Assembly: GCF_947259545.1 (NCBI RefSeq)
Contig: NZ_CAMYMK010000008.1
Span: 186,001 to 250,000, forward strand
Direction: 5' to 3'
Length of the DNA stretch: 64,000 nt
DNA from: an uncultured Marinobacter sp.
GTDB lineage: Bacteria > Pseudomonadota > Gammaproteobacteria > Pseudomonadales > Oleiphilaceae
How positions within the stretch are numbered: position 1 is the stretch's first letter; each line of letters opens with the position of its first letter. The notes beneath the pieces are model-generated. The model worked only from the letters and a program-made list of their open reading frames with translations, did not search any database and was not told the DNA's origin. Shown in pieces: positions 39,486 to 48,188 of this stretch. Both the position numbers and the translations under genes were made by a program.

Positions 39486-40139
39486 TCAAGCCTGTTTCTG
39501 ACCCAGGATCGACCAGTAGCAGTTCATGTTCAGCAGCTTGAAGTGTTTCTTGTCTGTGACTTCAAGTCCGAGGCGCTGCATGTGCTCGGGGTAGTTGTAG
39601 ATCTTGTGGAAAGCGTTGTTGGCGAACAGCCAGAAAATGAAGACGGCCATGTACCAGTACATTTTCTTGAACAACCGGGCGACGAGATTACCGGTGGGGT
39701 AGCAAAAATCACCCACCACCACCTTGGCGTCCGCCTTGCCCAACCGGATCAGGTGCTCCAGAACACGCACCATCATGTCTTCGTCAAACACGTTGAGAAA
39801 GAAATTGGCAACCACCATATCGTATTGCCCGAACTCCTCGACCTTCATAATGTCGCTGTGGATACGGTGGATGTTCAGGTGAGGGGCTTCTTTCTCCTGG
39901 GCTTCGCCGAACTTGCGCAGCATGGTTTCGGACAGGTCAACCACGGTCACGTCGGCACCCAGTTCTGCAGCGCGGATGGCATCCCGGCCATGGCCCACAC
40001 CGGCGAAAAGGATGCGCGATCCGGGGCGTATGGTTTCCACATCCAGCATGGCGGTCTTGCACCGGTGGATGTTCTTGCCGCTGTATAGGTTGCTGAGGAA
40101 ATCGTAAGCGGGGCCAATAATTTTGTACTTGTCGCGCAT
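39486..40139 (-). CDS. Class I SAM-dependent methyltransferase
   Basis: A 217-residue methyltransferase starting MRDKYKIIGPAYDFLSNLYSG. The SAM-binding motif is ILFAGVGHGRDAI and the acidic residue after strand 2 is in VTVVDLSETML. A hydrophobic stretch near residues 155-170 (MYWYMAVFIFWLFANNAF) suggests membrane association and a lipid or quinone substrate. The overall layout recalls UbiE/phosphatidylethanolamine methyltransferase types, but the substrate is not known. The start at 40139 is preferred to an in-frame upstream codon at 40178. It pairs with the DUF2156 gene. Confidence 0.75.
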   Translation of the reverse strand: MRDKYKIIGPAYDFLSNLYSGKNIHRCKTAMLDVETIRPGSRILFAGVGHGRDAIRAAELGADVTVVDLSETMLRKFGEAQEKEAPHLNIHRIHSDIMKVEEFGQYDMVVANFFLNVFDEDMMVRVLEHLIRLGKADAKVVVGDFCYPTGNLVARLFKKMYWYMAVFIFWLFANNAFHKIYNYPEHMQRLGLEVTDKKHFKLLNMNCYWSILGQKQA

Positions 40140-40378
40140 GATCACTGCTGCCTGTTCAGATCCTGGGGATGCTGTCACCGTTCTTGTGATTGTTGGCTCG
40201 ACTGCCTGTCGGCTTTCGGTGACAACGCCTTGTGGATCTCACTCTAGGGAAGAGGGTGTGGGAATTATGTGCAGCAACGCGCATTTCCGGATACACAAAG
40301 TAACGCAATGAAACACTTTGCAAACCAAGTCAATATTTATAATCAGAATGTCGGACAATGTTATTTGGTGGGTTGCGG

Positions 40379-42550
40379 TCAGAGGATGGCGGCCCGGGCA
40401 GGAAGGTGGCCCAGGCATTTTTCAATGGCCTCGGCAGGCTGGGCCGCGCCGTAGATGAAGCCCTGGATCTGATGACAGCCCAGGTGCTTCAGGTAAGTCA
40501 GCTGTTCAGTCGTCTCAACGCCTTCGGCTATGATCTCCAGTCTGAGGCCATGGGCCATGGCGATAATGGCGTTTACGATGCAGGCACCTTCTTCGCCACT
40601 GCGAATAGCTCTGACGAAGGATTGATCCACCTTGAGGGTGTGGATGGGGAGGCGGTGGATGTAATTGAGGGACGAATAGCCAGTGCCAAAATCGTCAATG
40701 GCAATGCGAACACCGAAATCAGCCAGCTCCCGCAGTTTCTGGCTGATCTGCTCCAGATCGTTCATGATCAGGTTCTCGGTAATCTCTATTTCCAGGTTTT
40801 GTGGTGGGAACTGGCTGGCACGCAACTGTTTCATCAGGGTCTCTACAAACTTCGGGTGTTCGACCTGTATGGGAGAGAGGTTTACCGCCAGGCGAAGGTG
40901 CTGCTGGCCGGAACAAATCCAGTGTCCAACATCCCGAAAGGCCTGGTTCATGACCCATTCGCTGACCTGGGTGATCAGTCTGGTTTCCTCGGCCAGGGGG
41001 AGAAAGTCCCTGGGGTAGAGCAGGCCCCTTACCGGGTGCTGCCATCGTACCAGGGCTTCCAGTCCAACCACCTGGTTGGTAGTCGCGCAAACCTGGGGCT
41101 GGTAGAACACTCTTAGCTCGTCATTTTCCAGCGCTAGGCGCAGGTCCCGTTCAAGACTGAGGCGGTTGGCCGAGTCAATACTCATGGTCTGGGAATAGAA
41201 GCGATAGCCATCTTTACCCCGCGCTTTGACGTGGTACATGGCTATGTCCGCATTCTGGATGAGGTGGTCCATGTTTTCCCCGGCTTCCGGGAAAATGGAA
41301 ATGCCGATACTGACGCCGACGAACACCTCGTGTTCGTCCAGTTGGAAGGGGGCACGGAGCGCCTTGATCAGCTTCTTCGCAATCAGGCGGGCATCTTCGT
41401 GGCTGTGGATCGATGGCAGTAATAGCGTGAACTCATCTCCACCAAACCGTGACAGGGTATCGCCCTTGCGCAAGCAACGCTCAAGACGGTGGGTGACGGC
41501 CTGCAGCAAACGATCTCCCATGGCATGGCCCAGGGTGTCGTTAATTACCTTGAAGCGATCGAGATCCAGGAACATCACCGCGAGCTTCTGGTTTCCCCGG
41601 CGGGCGTGGGTGATGGCCAGTTCCAGTCGGTCCTTGAACAGGGCTCGGTTAGGCAAGCGGGTCAGCAGATCGTGGTAGGCCTGAAAATTGATAAACGCTT
41701 CTGCCTCCTTACGCTCCGTCACATCCCGGGCAGTGCCATAGTACCGGGCTTCCCGGCTGTTGATCTGACTGTCGGCACCCGCCTGCGGCCAGGTTTCCGG
41801 ATCTATCGGGAAGGCGGTGATTTCAAAGTGACGATTGGCGCGAAGGCTGCCCCGGGTTTTCAGTCGGGCTTCCAGTGTGCGGGGGTTATCCGCCGAAATA
41901 TTAGGGGCATTCAGGGCATAAGTGCCTCGAGCTACATCCCGGTCATCAATGATGTGGCGGAAATGACGACCACGCAGTTCCTGAGGTTTATACCCCAGCA
42001 TACTTTCGACCTTGCTGTTCACAAAACAGAAGTGACCGTCGCCATCCAGCATAAAGACGATGTCCGGCGAGCTGTTGACGATGTAACGATGCAGCGCCTC
42101 AGACTTTTCGAGGCGGCCGCGGATATGTTCGTGGGCCCGTATCAGGGCCCGTTTTTCCAGCACGCTTTCAACGGTGGCGAGGAGTTCGTCGGGATCGAAG
42201 GGTTTGCGAATATAGTCCAGAGCACCACGGCGCAGGGCGCGGCTGACCGAGTCAAAGGAACTCTCGCCGCTGACAACGACAATGCCGCAATCCGGTTGGC
42301 GGGAGGTGATGTGCCTCATGACGTCGAATCCGTCCAGCCCCGGCATGCGCAAATCCAGCATCGCAAGGTCAAATGTCTGGCAGTCGATCAGCCGGCAGGC
42401 GTTGTGACCATCGGCGGCTTCAGTGACATTGTATTCCTGGCTGCGAAGCAGGGAACCAAGGCTCGCCAGTAACCTCGGTTCATCATCAACCACTAGAACC
42501 CGTGCAGGTAACGGGTCGCTTAAAGGCTGTTCGAAGTGCGCAGGTTTCAT
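40379..42550 (-). CDS. Response regulator REC-PAS-GGDEF-EAL
   Basis: A 723-residue cytosolic c-di-GMP protein. An N-terminal receiver (RVLVVDDEPRLLASL, acceptor Asp in MLDLRMPGLDG) is followed by a PAS domain (HRYIVNSSPDIVFML), GGDEF (intact in SRFGGDEFTLLLPS) and EAL (GLEALVRWQHP; DDFGTGYSSL; KVDQSFV; AEGVET; QG). All main catalytic residues of both output domains are present. ATG 42550 is 20 bp after the stop of the HDOD-kinase gene and begins just before the receiver; an earlier in-frame start would lie inside that gene. The upstream kinase is its most likely phosphodonor. Confidence 0.87.
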   Translation of the reverse strand: MKPAHFEQPLSDPLPARVLVVDDEPRLLASLGSLLRSQEYNVTEAADGHNACRLIDCQTFDLAMLDLRMPGLDGFDVMRHITSRQPDCGIVVVSGESSFDSVSRALRRGALDYIRKPFDPDELLATVESVLEKRALIRAHEHIRGRLEKSEALHRYIVNSSPDIVFMLDGDGHFCFVNSKVESMLGYKPQELRGRHFRHIIDDRDVARGTYALNAPNISADNPRTLEARLKTRGSLRANRHFEITAFPIDPETWPQAGADSQINSREARYYGTARDVTERKEAEAFINFQAYHDLLTRLPNRALFKDRLELAITHARRGNQKLAVMFLDLDRFKVINDTLGHAMGDRLLQAVTHRLERCLRKGDTLSRFGGDEFTLLLPSIHSHEDARLIAKKLIKALRAPFQLDEHEVFVGVSIGISIFPEAGENMDHLIQNADIAMYHVKARGKDGYRFYSQTMSIDSANRLSLERDLRLALENDELRVFYQPQVCATTNQVVGLEALVRWQHPVRGLLYPRDFLPLAEETRLITQVSEWVMNQAFRDVGHWICSGQQHLRLAVNLSPIQVEHPKFVETLMKQLRASQFPPQNLEIEITENLIMNDLEQISQKLRELADFGVRIAIDDFGTGYSSLNYIHRLPIHTLKVDQSFVRAIRSGEEGACIVNAIIAMAHGLRLEIIAEGVETTEQLTYLKHLGCHQIQGFIYGAAQPAEAIEKCLGHLPARAAIL

Positions 42551-42569
42551 CGGTGTTTGCCTGTTGTGC

Positions 42570-44549
42570 TCAATCGTTATCGTTCTTCTTGTTGCTTGCC
42601 GCGGGTAATAACATCCTGAAGACGGTGCCTTCATTCCCTGTATGGCAAGCGATGCTGCCCTCCATGTCGTCGATGAGCTGTTTGACAATGCTCAGGCCCA
42701 GTCCGCTGTGGCCTTTCCCCTTGCTGGTTGTTACCGGTGAAAACAACTTGTTCCTGACGCTTTCAGGAATGCCGCCACCGTTGTCGGCAATTTCCAGTTC
42801 AATCCAGGTCCGGCCGCTCTGCCAGACAGGGGCCGAAGTTTTGATGGTAACTTGACCACCTTCGGCCAGACTCTCCGCGGCATTGCGGATCAGATTGATG
42901 AGGATCTGTCGGATCGCCGATGGAGAGGCAGCCACCCCGGTGTCGTCGTCGCATAATGCGATGGTGAGCTGTTTGCTGTCCTCGCCGAAGAGTCCATCTT
43001 CCAGAAGCTCCTTCAGGACGCGGATCTCTTGATTCAACGTCGCATTGGCGGTGCGGTCGGCATCCCCGTCTGTCTCCGGGCGACTGATCCGCAACAGCAG
43101 ATCCCCGGCCCGATCCAGTTCTTCCCGGATAACGTCGAGCTCGCTTTGAATGTCGGGGTCGTCGAGTCGTTGGCGAAGCTGGTGGATATATTGTCGAATA
43201 ATGGTCAGTGGGTTGCTGATTTCATGCAGCTGACGGCGCAATGAATGTTGCGCCAGTTCCTGATCCAGCTGGTCTCCGGTGCGGGCTTGTTCTTTATCCG
43301 CGAGGGCCAGGGATTTTGTCAGTTCTGTGGTGAACAGAGTGGCCATCGTCTCGGCCGCAGCGGCGTTTGTTTTGTCCGTGCCCAGTACAAACACCCCGGG
43401 ACATCCGTCTTCCGTCACGACGGGGGTGGCAAGCAGTGACGGCGAGCGCAGTAACGACAGTAGTTGACGGTCGAGAACCGTCGGATGTCGGTCTGCCAGA
43501 TGAACGGATATCTGTCGCGCAAAGGCTTCAGTCAGAACGCTGGTGGCAGGGGTGCTGGCGATACTGAGGCTGGGGATGTCACCAGTGGTTCCGGACAGTA
43601 GAGTCAGACCGTCAGTCGTGCGACCAAAGCACAGCGCCTGCAGGCCGGTGAGCAGGGTCAGGCTGTTGACGGTGTCTGTTAACACGTTTTCCTCGGTGCC
43701 TTCCAGGGAGGACATTCTCAGGACGTTACTGGCCATGGTCTGTTCGAGAACGACGCGCTTTAATTGACGCTGTGCGGCGGCAGGGTTGTATTCGTCGTTC
43801 AGCGGAATCCCGAGGGAGTCCGCGACACCAGTGACTTCCCGATCGATACGGCGGTTGATTTCCAGGGTCAGGTCCTCGCTCAAACCGAACACCGTGACAG
43901 CCGCGGCGATACCTGCCGTATCCGACTGCGCCAGTCTGGTAGCAAGGCTGATCAGCTTGACCAGGTGCCCGGCATCCCGGATCTCTGATGGCAGGGCCTG
44001 CTGGTATCGCATCGCGTCTTCGGCCATGGTCCCCAGTCCCCAGGACCGGACCAGCTCTGCTGCGATATCGCACTGGTGGTTAAGGTAATACTGTCGGGCT
44101 TCACCGGGAGGCGTTTTCAGAGCAAGAAGCTCTCCTACATTGTGGAGCATACCCAGCATGAATGCCTGATCAGGTTCCGGGTAACGGGTGAGGGTGGCCA
44201 ATGCCCGGGCGGTCAGCGCGGTGGTTAGTGAAAGCCGCCAGAAATCCCGCAACTGCTGCCATTGATCCGCGCCCAGCTCGAGTAGCATCTGGCGAAGGGC
44301 CGCGGTCAGTAACAGGGTTTGAAAGCGGTGAGTGCCCAAGCGCAAGAGGGCCTGGTCTATTGAGTGTAGTTGGGTGGCAGGGCCGTAAAGTGCGGAATTG
44401 GCAACTGCAAGCACGCGGCTGGCCAGCGCGGTGTCGGTGGAAACAATATCACTGATCTTGCGGTAACTGTCGTCCTGGTGACAGGCTTCCAGCGCTCTCA
44501 GCGTGACCTCCGGAAGGCTTGGTAACTGTATGTCTGGGGCTGTTTGCAT
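42570..44549 (-). CDS. HDOD-domain histidine kinase
   Basis: A 659-residue soluble protein. Residues about 5-200 are HDOD (LPSLPEVTLRALEACHQDD, TALASRVLAVANSALYG, AFMLGMLHNVGELLAL). A GAF-like middle follows, then a histidine kinase with H-box LHEISNPLTIIRQYI (His near residue 435), N-box ILINLIRNAAESLAEGG, G1 DNGGGIP and G2 KGHSGLGLSIV. It has no membrane segment, so its signal is internal. It lies directly upstream of a receiver-GGDEF-EAL gene on the same strand, which is probably its partner. HDOD plus kinase in one chain is uncommon. Confidence 0.85.
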   Translation of the reverse strand: MQTAPDIQLPSLPEVTLRALEACHQDDSYRKISDIVSTDTALASRVLAVANSALYGPATQLHSIDQALLRLGTHRFQTLLLTAALRQMLLELGADQWQQLRDFWRLSLTTALTARALATLTRYPEPDQAFMLGMLHNVGELLALKTPPGEARQYYLNHQCDIAAELVRSWGLGTMAEDAMRYQQALPSEIRDAGHLVKLISLATRLAQSDTAGIAAAVTVFGLSEDLTLEINRRIDREVTGVADSLGIPLNDEYNPAAAQRQLKRVVLEQTMASNVLRMSSLEGTEENVLTDTVNSLTLLTGLQALCFGRTTDGLTLLSGTTGDIPSLSIASTPATSVLTEAFARQISVHLADRHPTVLDRQLLSLLRSPSLLATPVVTEDGCPGVFVLGTDKTNAAAAETMATLFTTELTKSLALADKEQARTGDQLDQELAQHSLRRQLHEISNPLTIIRQYIHQLRQRLDDPDIQSELDVIREELDRAGDLLLRISRPETDGDADRTANATLNQEIRVLKELLEDGLFGEDSKQLTIALCDDDTGVAASPSAIRQILINLIRNAAESLAEGGQVTIKTSAPVWQSGRTWIELEIADNGGGIPESVRNKLFSPVTTSKGKGHSGLGLSIVKQLIDDMEGSIACHTGNEGTVFRMLLPAASNKKNDND

Positions 44550-44756
44550 AGGCTACCTGTGAGCGCCAGGAGTCGCTGTATTCTAGCGACATGTTCATTA
44601 TTCTTGTTCATCAGGAGCTTAGACAATAATGTGGATTTATTAAACTGCTATTGGTGGTTTTTTAAACATCGTATTCACCAATTTGTGATATGTGTAGAAT
44701 TTGGACAGGTTATAAGCGCTGTTTTTTACAGAATCCAGGGAAACCTTTAACACGCG

Positions 44757-46070
44757 ATGACAGCTACCCGAGGTGTTAAGCACAAAGTGAACCAACCCCG
44801 AACGGTCGCAATTACCGGCGGTAAAGGTGGTGTGGGGAAAACCTCCGTGGCATTGAACCTCGGGCTGACCCTCGCGAGGGCAGGTCATCGTGTTCTGCTG
44901 CTGGACGGCGACACGGATCTGGCGAATATCAGCATCATGCTGGGGCAGTATCCCCGTAAAACCCTGGCCAATGTGGTTTCCGGTGAATGTTCCCTGGACG
45001 ATGTCATTATGGCCGTGGACCATGAACTGCACATCGTCCCGGGCGCTTCCGGTGTGCAGGAGTGCCTTGACATGGATGCCGGGGCGAGCGTGGATATTCT
45101 CAAAGCCCTGCACCGGCTGGAAAGCCGGTACGACTTTGTCATTACCGACACCGCTGCGGGTCTGCAGGCCGTCGGTCTGCATATGATCGCCGCATCCGAA
45201 TTGGCCTGTGTTGTGGTGACTCCGGACCCGGCGTCGCTGACGGATGCCTTTTCGCTGATCAAGGTGCTCCAGCGGCGTGGCTATAAGAGAGTGCCCAGTG
45301 TGCTTGTCAATATGGCCCAGGGTGCCAGTCAGGCCCGTTCCGTTTTTCAGCGCCTGGATTCCGCGGCACAACGTCATCTGGGACTTGCGCTCCATTACCT
45401 GGGAGCGGTATGCCGGGATGAGACCCTGCGCCAGTCTGTGTTGAACCAGCGGCCTGTTGCGCTGATGCCCGAATCGGACCCCTCCTGCCGGCAGTTTCAC
45501 ACTCTTGCGGATATGCTTCACCTGCGACTTGGTCAGGTGAGTCCGCGTAAGGCGGGCATTGCCGCATACTGGTACGAGGCTTCCCGCAGGACGCCGCTGC
45601 AGAAAAAGAAGCAATCTGAAATAGACAGTGCACACCCTGCCAGTGCGAAGGCAGGAAGCCTGGAACTGGTAGAGGCGTTGGGTGAGCTGCTGGCTCGGGA
45701 AAAGCATGATGCGTTGCTACGATATGAAGCATTCAACGGTTTATTTGCACTGCTGGGGCGCACCGTGGATGAGACTACCATCGAGATTATTCAGATCGGG
45801 CTTGCGTCTATAGAGTGGGAGAGACTGTCCGAATCTCAGCGCCAGCATTTTTCTGATCATCTCCGTCATCTGGCAGATCGGGTAATTTCCTCCCCCGCTA
45901 ACAGGGGCGCGGCGATTGACGGCCCCCCTGAGCCACCGTCTCCGTTTTATGACCGGGGAAGTTTTGGTGAGCAGGATCAGTTGGTTAGGGCGCTGAAGGA
46001 GCAACCCTCAGACATCTCGCTGGACCAGCTGTTACGCTCCTTGTCAGCGGCTGACAAGGACCGCTCCTGA
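44757..46070 (+). CDS. MinD/FleN-like P-loop ATPase with long C-terminal extension
   Basis: A 437-residue ATPase of the MinD/ParA class. The deviant Walker A is GGKGGVGKTS (about residues 21-30), followed by LLLDGDTDLANISIMLG and the switch II region ITDTAAGL. The first ~270 residues resemble FlhG/FleN, regulators of flagellar number. The C-terminal ~165 residues (from about 275) are Lys/Gln and Ser/Pro rich with helical patches (LELVEALGELLAREKHDALLRYEAF) and are not recognised. No flagellar genes are nearby. It is divergent from the HDOD kinase across 207 AT-rich bp. Confidence 0.75.
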   Translation: MTATRGVKHKVNQPRTVAITGGKGGVGKTSVALNLGLTLARAGHRVLLLDGDTDLANISIMLGQYPRKTLANVVSGECSLDDVIMAVDHELHIVPGASGVQECLDMDAGASVDILKALHRLESRYDFVITDTAAGLQAVGLHMIAASELACVVVTPDPASLTDAFSLIKVLQRRGYKRVPSVLVNMAQGASQARSVFQRLDSAAQRHLGLALHYLGAVCRDETLRQSVLNQRPVALMPESDPSCRQFHTLADMLHLRLGQVSPRKAGIAAYWYEASRRTPLQKKKQSEIDSAHPASAKAGSLELVEALGELLAREKHDALLRYEAFNGLFALLGRTVDETTIEIIQIGLASIEWERLSESQRQHFSDHLRHLADRVISSPANRGAAIDGPPEPPSPFYDRGSFGEQDQLVRALKEQPSDISLDQLLRSLSAADKDRS

Positions 46071-46329
46071 CCCTTTTCTCCTTTCCATTGCGGATAACCC
46101 GAATCCTGAATTTATTGTCATATCATTGTTGCTTTTTGTAGCGTAACTTTGCTGTATGTCACCGCAGTTTCATCGCAGTCGTGTAATTATCAATCTCGTT
46201 TTTTATGGATAGTGGCCCGCTAAATGCAGTGGCTATTCAAGTGCTTCCTATTTTGTTGTAACCGGAAGGTGTGGACGGCCACGAAAATCGAGTTCATGGC
46301 CACAGATTATTTGAGAAGGAGTTCCCGGC

Positions 46330-47865
46330 ATGGTTCAACAGCTTCAAACATCAGAGTTATCTTCAACCGTTCTTGAGCAGTTGCGAGGCAAGCACGTCCT
46401 TGTGACGGGCACGACTGGCTTTTTGGGCAAGGTGGTTCTGGAAAAACTCATTCGTGCAGTTCCCGATATCGGTGGTATTCATTTATTGATCCGGGGCAAC
46501 AAACGGCACCCGAACGCTCGTGATCGGTTCTTTCATGAAATCGCAACCTCCTCGGTGTTTGAGAGGCTGCGTCAGGAAGACAACGACGCCTTCGAGACAT
46601 TCATTGAAGAGCGGGTTCACTGTATTACCGGCGAAGTGACGAAGCCCCGCTTCGGGTTGACGCCTGAGCGCTTTGCCGCACTTGCAAACGAAGCGGATGC
46701 ATTCGTCAACTCCGCAGCCAGTGTGAATTTCCGTGAAGAACTGGATAAGGCGCTCACCATCAACACCCTGTGCCTGAACAACGTGGTTGAACTGGCGCGG
46801 CGAAACAGGAAGATGGCGGTGATTCAGGTGTCCACCTGCTACGTGAATGGCAAGAATTCCGGTCAGGTGACGGAGTCGGTGATTAAACCTGCCGGCGAAA
46901 GCATTCCCCGCAGCACCGCCGGTTACTATGAGATAGAGGAGCTGGTCAGGCTTCTTGAGGACAAGATCGCCGACGTCCGTTCCCGATACTCCGGTAAAGT
47001 TCTGGAAAAGAAACTGGTTGATCTGGGTATTCAGGAAGCCAACCGCTACGGCTGGAGTGATACCTACACCTTTACCAAATGGCTGGGTGAGCAATTGTTG
47101 ATGAAGGCGCTGGATCGGCGTGCATTGACCATTGTCAGACCGTCCATCATCGAAAGTGCTCTGGAAGAACCTGCTCCGGGCTGGATTGAAGGTATCAAAG
47201 TGGCCGATGCCATAATCCTTGCCTATGCCCGCGAGAAAGTCACGCTCTTCCCGGGCAAGCGCAGCGGTATCGTCGACGTGATTCCGGTGGACATGGTCGC
47301 CAACGCCATCATTCTGTCTCTTGCAGAGGCACTGGCTGAGGTGCCGCAGCGCAGGATTTACCAGTGTTGCAGCGGCAGCAGTAATCCCATTTCCCTGGGC
47401 GAGTTCATTGATCACCTGATGGCCGAGTCCAAGGCCAACTATGCGGCCTATGAGCAGTTGTTTTACCGTCAGCCGAGCAAGCCCTTCATCGCGGTGAATC
47501 GCAAACTGTTCGATGCAGTGGTAGGTGGCATGCGGGTGCCGTTGAGCATTACCGCGCGGGTTATGCGCATGCTGGGTCAGAACCGTGAGCTTAAAATGCT
47601 GCGAAACCTGGACACCAGCCGGTCCCTGGCAACGATTTTTGGTTTCTACACCGCACCAGACTATATCTTCCGCAATGACTCCTTGCAGGCTCTTGCGTCC
47701 AGGATGGGGGAGCGGGACCAGTCGCTATTCCCGGTGGATGCCGGCCGGATTGACTGGTCACACTACTTGCGCAAGATCCATCTTTCGGGGCTGAATCAGT
47801 ACGCCTTGAAGGAGCGTAAGCTGTACAGTCTTCGCAGTGCGAAAGCGCGCAAGAAAGCTGCTTGA
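46330..47865 (+). CDS. Fatty acyl-CoA reductase (alcohol-forming)
   Basis: A 511-residue NAD(P)H-dependent reductase of the FAR family, converting long-chain acyl-CoA to fatty alcohol, the alcohol half of wax esters. The Rossmann motif is GTTGFLG at residues 27-33 and the catalytic pair Y246/K250 is in YTFTK. The C-terminal FAR_C-like region follows (from about 370). Length fits the short class of Marinobacter FARs rather than the roughly 660-residue two-domain class. A good AAGGAG precedes the ATG and a strong terminator follows, so it is a single-gene unit. Confidence 0.87.
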   Translation: MVQQLQTSELSSTVLEQLRGKHVLVTGTTGFLGKVVLEKLIRAVPDIGGIHLLIRGNKRHPNARDRFFHEIATSSVFERLRQEDNDAFETFIEERVHCITGEVTKPRFGLTPERFAALANEADAFVNSAASVNFREELDKALTINTLCLNNVVELARRNRKMAVIQVSTCYVNGKNSGQVTESVIKPAGESIPRSTAGYYEIEELVRLLEDKIADVRSRYSGKVLEKKLVDLGIQEANRYGWSDTYTFTKWLGEQLLMKALDRRALTIVRPSIIESALEEPAPGWIEGIKVADAIILAYAREKVTLFPGKRSGIVDVIPVDMVANAIILSLAEALAEVPQRRIYQCCSGSSNPISLGEFIDHLMAESKANYAAYEQLFYRQPSKPFIAVNRKLFDAVVGGMRVPLSITARVMRMLGQNRELKMLRNLDTSRSLATIFGFYTAPDYIFRNDSLQALASRMGERDQSLFPVDAGRIDWSHYLRKIHLSGLNQYALKERKLYSLRSAKARKKAA

Positions 47866-47876
47866 TGTTCTGCCAG

Positions 47877-47912
47877 GCACCCGGTCGACAACCGGGTGTC
47901 TTTCTCTTTTTG
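47877..47912 (+). terminator. Rho-independent terminator of fatty acyl-CoA reductase
   Basis: CACCCGGT (47878-47885) pairs with ACCGGGTG (47891-47898) over a CGACA loop, followed by TCTTTCTCTTTTT. Confidence 0.8.
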
Positions 47913-48049
47913 CCTCCCTGCCTCCTCATTTCGATACCTTGCGGTTCATTGTGACAGGACTATCCTTATTATCTGGGCTCTCATATAACGTGATTACCCG
48001 TAGTAAATATATGGGTTTAGCGGCTATCTCGTAGAAAAGTTCAGTCACA

Positions 48050-48066
48050 TTAGGACGTTAGTCTAA
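48050..48066 (+). promoter_or_regulatory. Imperfect palindrome upstream of acs
   Basis: TTAGGACGTTAGTCTAA has TTAG/CTAA ends and GAC/GTC-like inner bases in dyad symmetry, about 125 bp before the acs start. Its size fits the binding site of a LuxR/NarL-type dimer, such as the regulator encoded just after acs. Assignment is inferred. Confidence 0.4.
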
Positions 48067-48071
48067 TTCAT

Positions 48072-48087
48072 TGTGTAGTGGCACACA
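48072..48087 (+). promoter_or_regulatory. CRP/Vfr-like site upstream of acs
   Basis: TGTGTAGTGGCACACA is a perfect TGTGT-N6-ACACA dyad, close to the CRP consensus TGTGA-N6-TCACA. cAMP-CRP control of acs is known in E. coli. It lies 6 bp from the preceding palindrome. Confidence 0.4.
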
Positions 48088-48188
48088 TGTTGAACTACAG
48101 CTATCCGTCTTCAGGGCCAGGGCGCCCGATACTCTCTGCATTACAAAACCGATAATGACAACAGACTCTAAACTAAAGGGGGAGCACA

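Larger units (their letters stand above)
47866..48188 (+). other. Intergenic region between fatty acyl-CoA reductase and acs
   Basis: This 323-bp gap holds the reductase terminator (47877-47912) and then an AT-rich acs upstream region with two palindromic sites at 48050-48066 and 48072-48087. No gene is seen. Confidence 0.7.

Noticed and set aside
38619-40088. A 489-codon open frame on the plus strand opposite the DUF2156 and methyltransferase genes
   Set aside because: It is antisense to two recognisable genes, has no known domain, and arises from the high GC content and codon bias.
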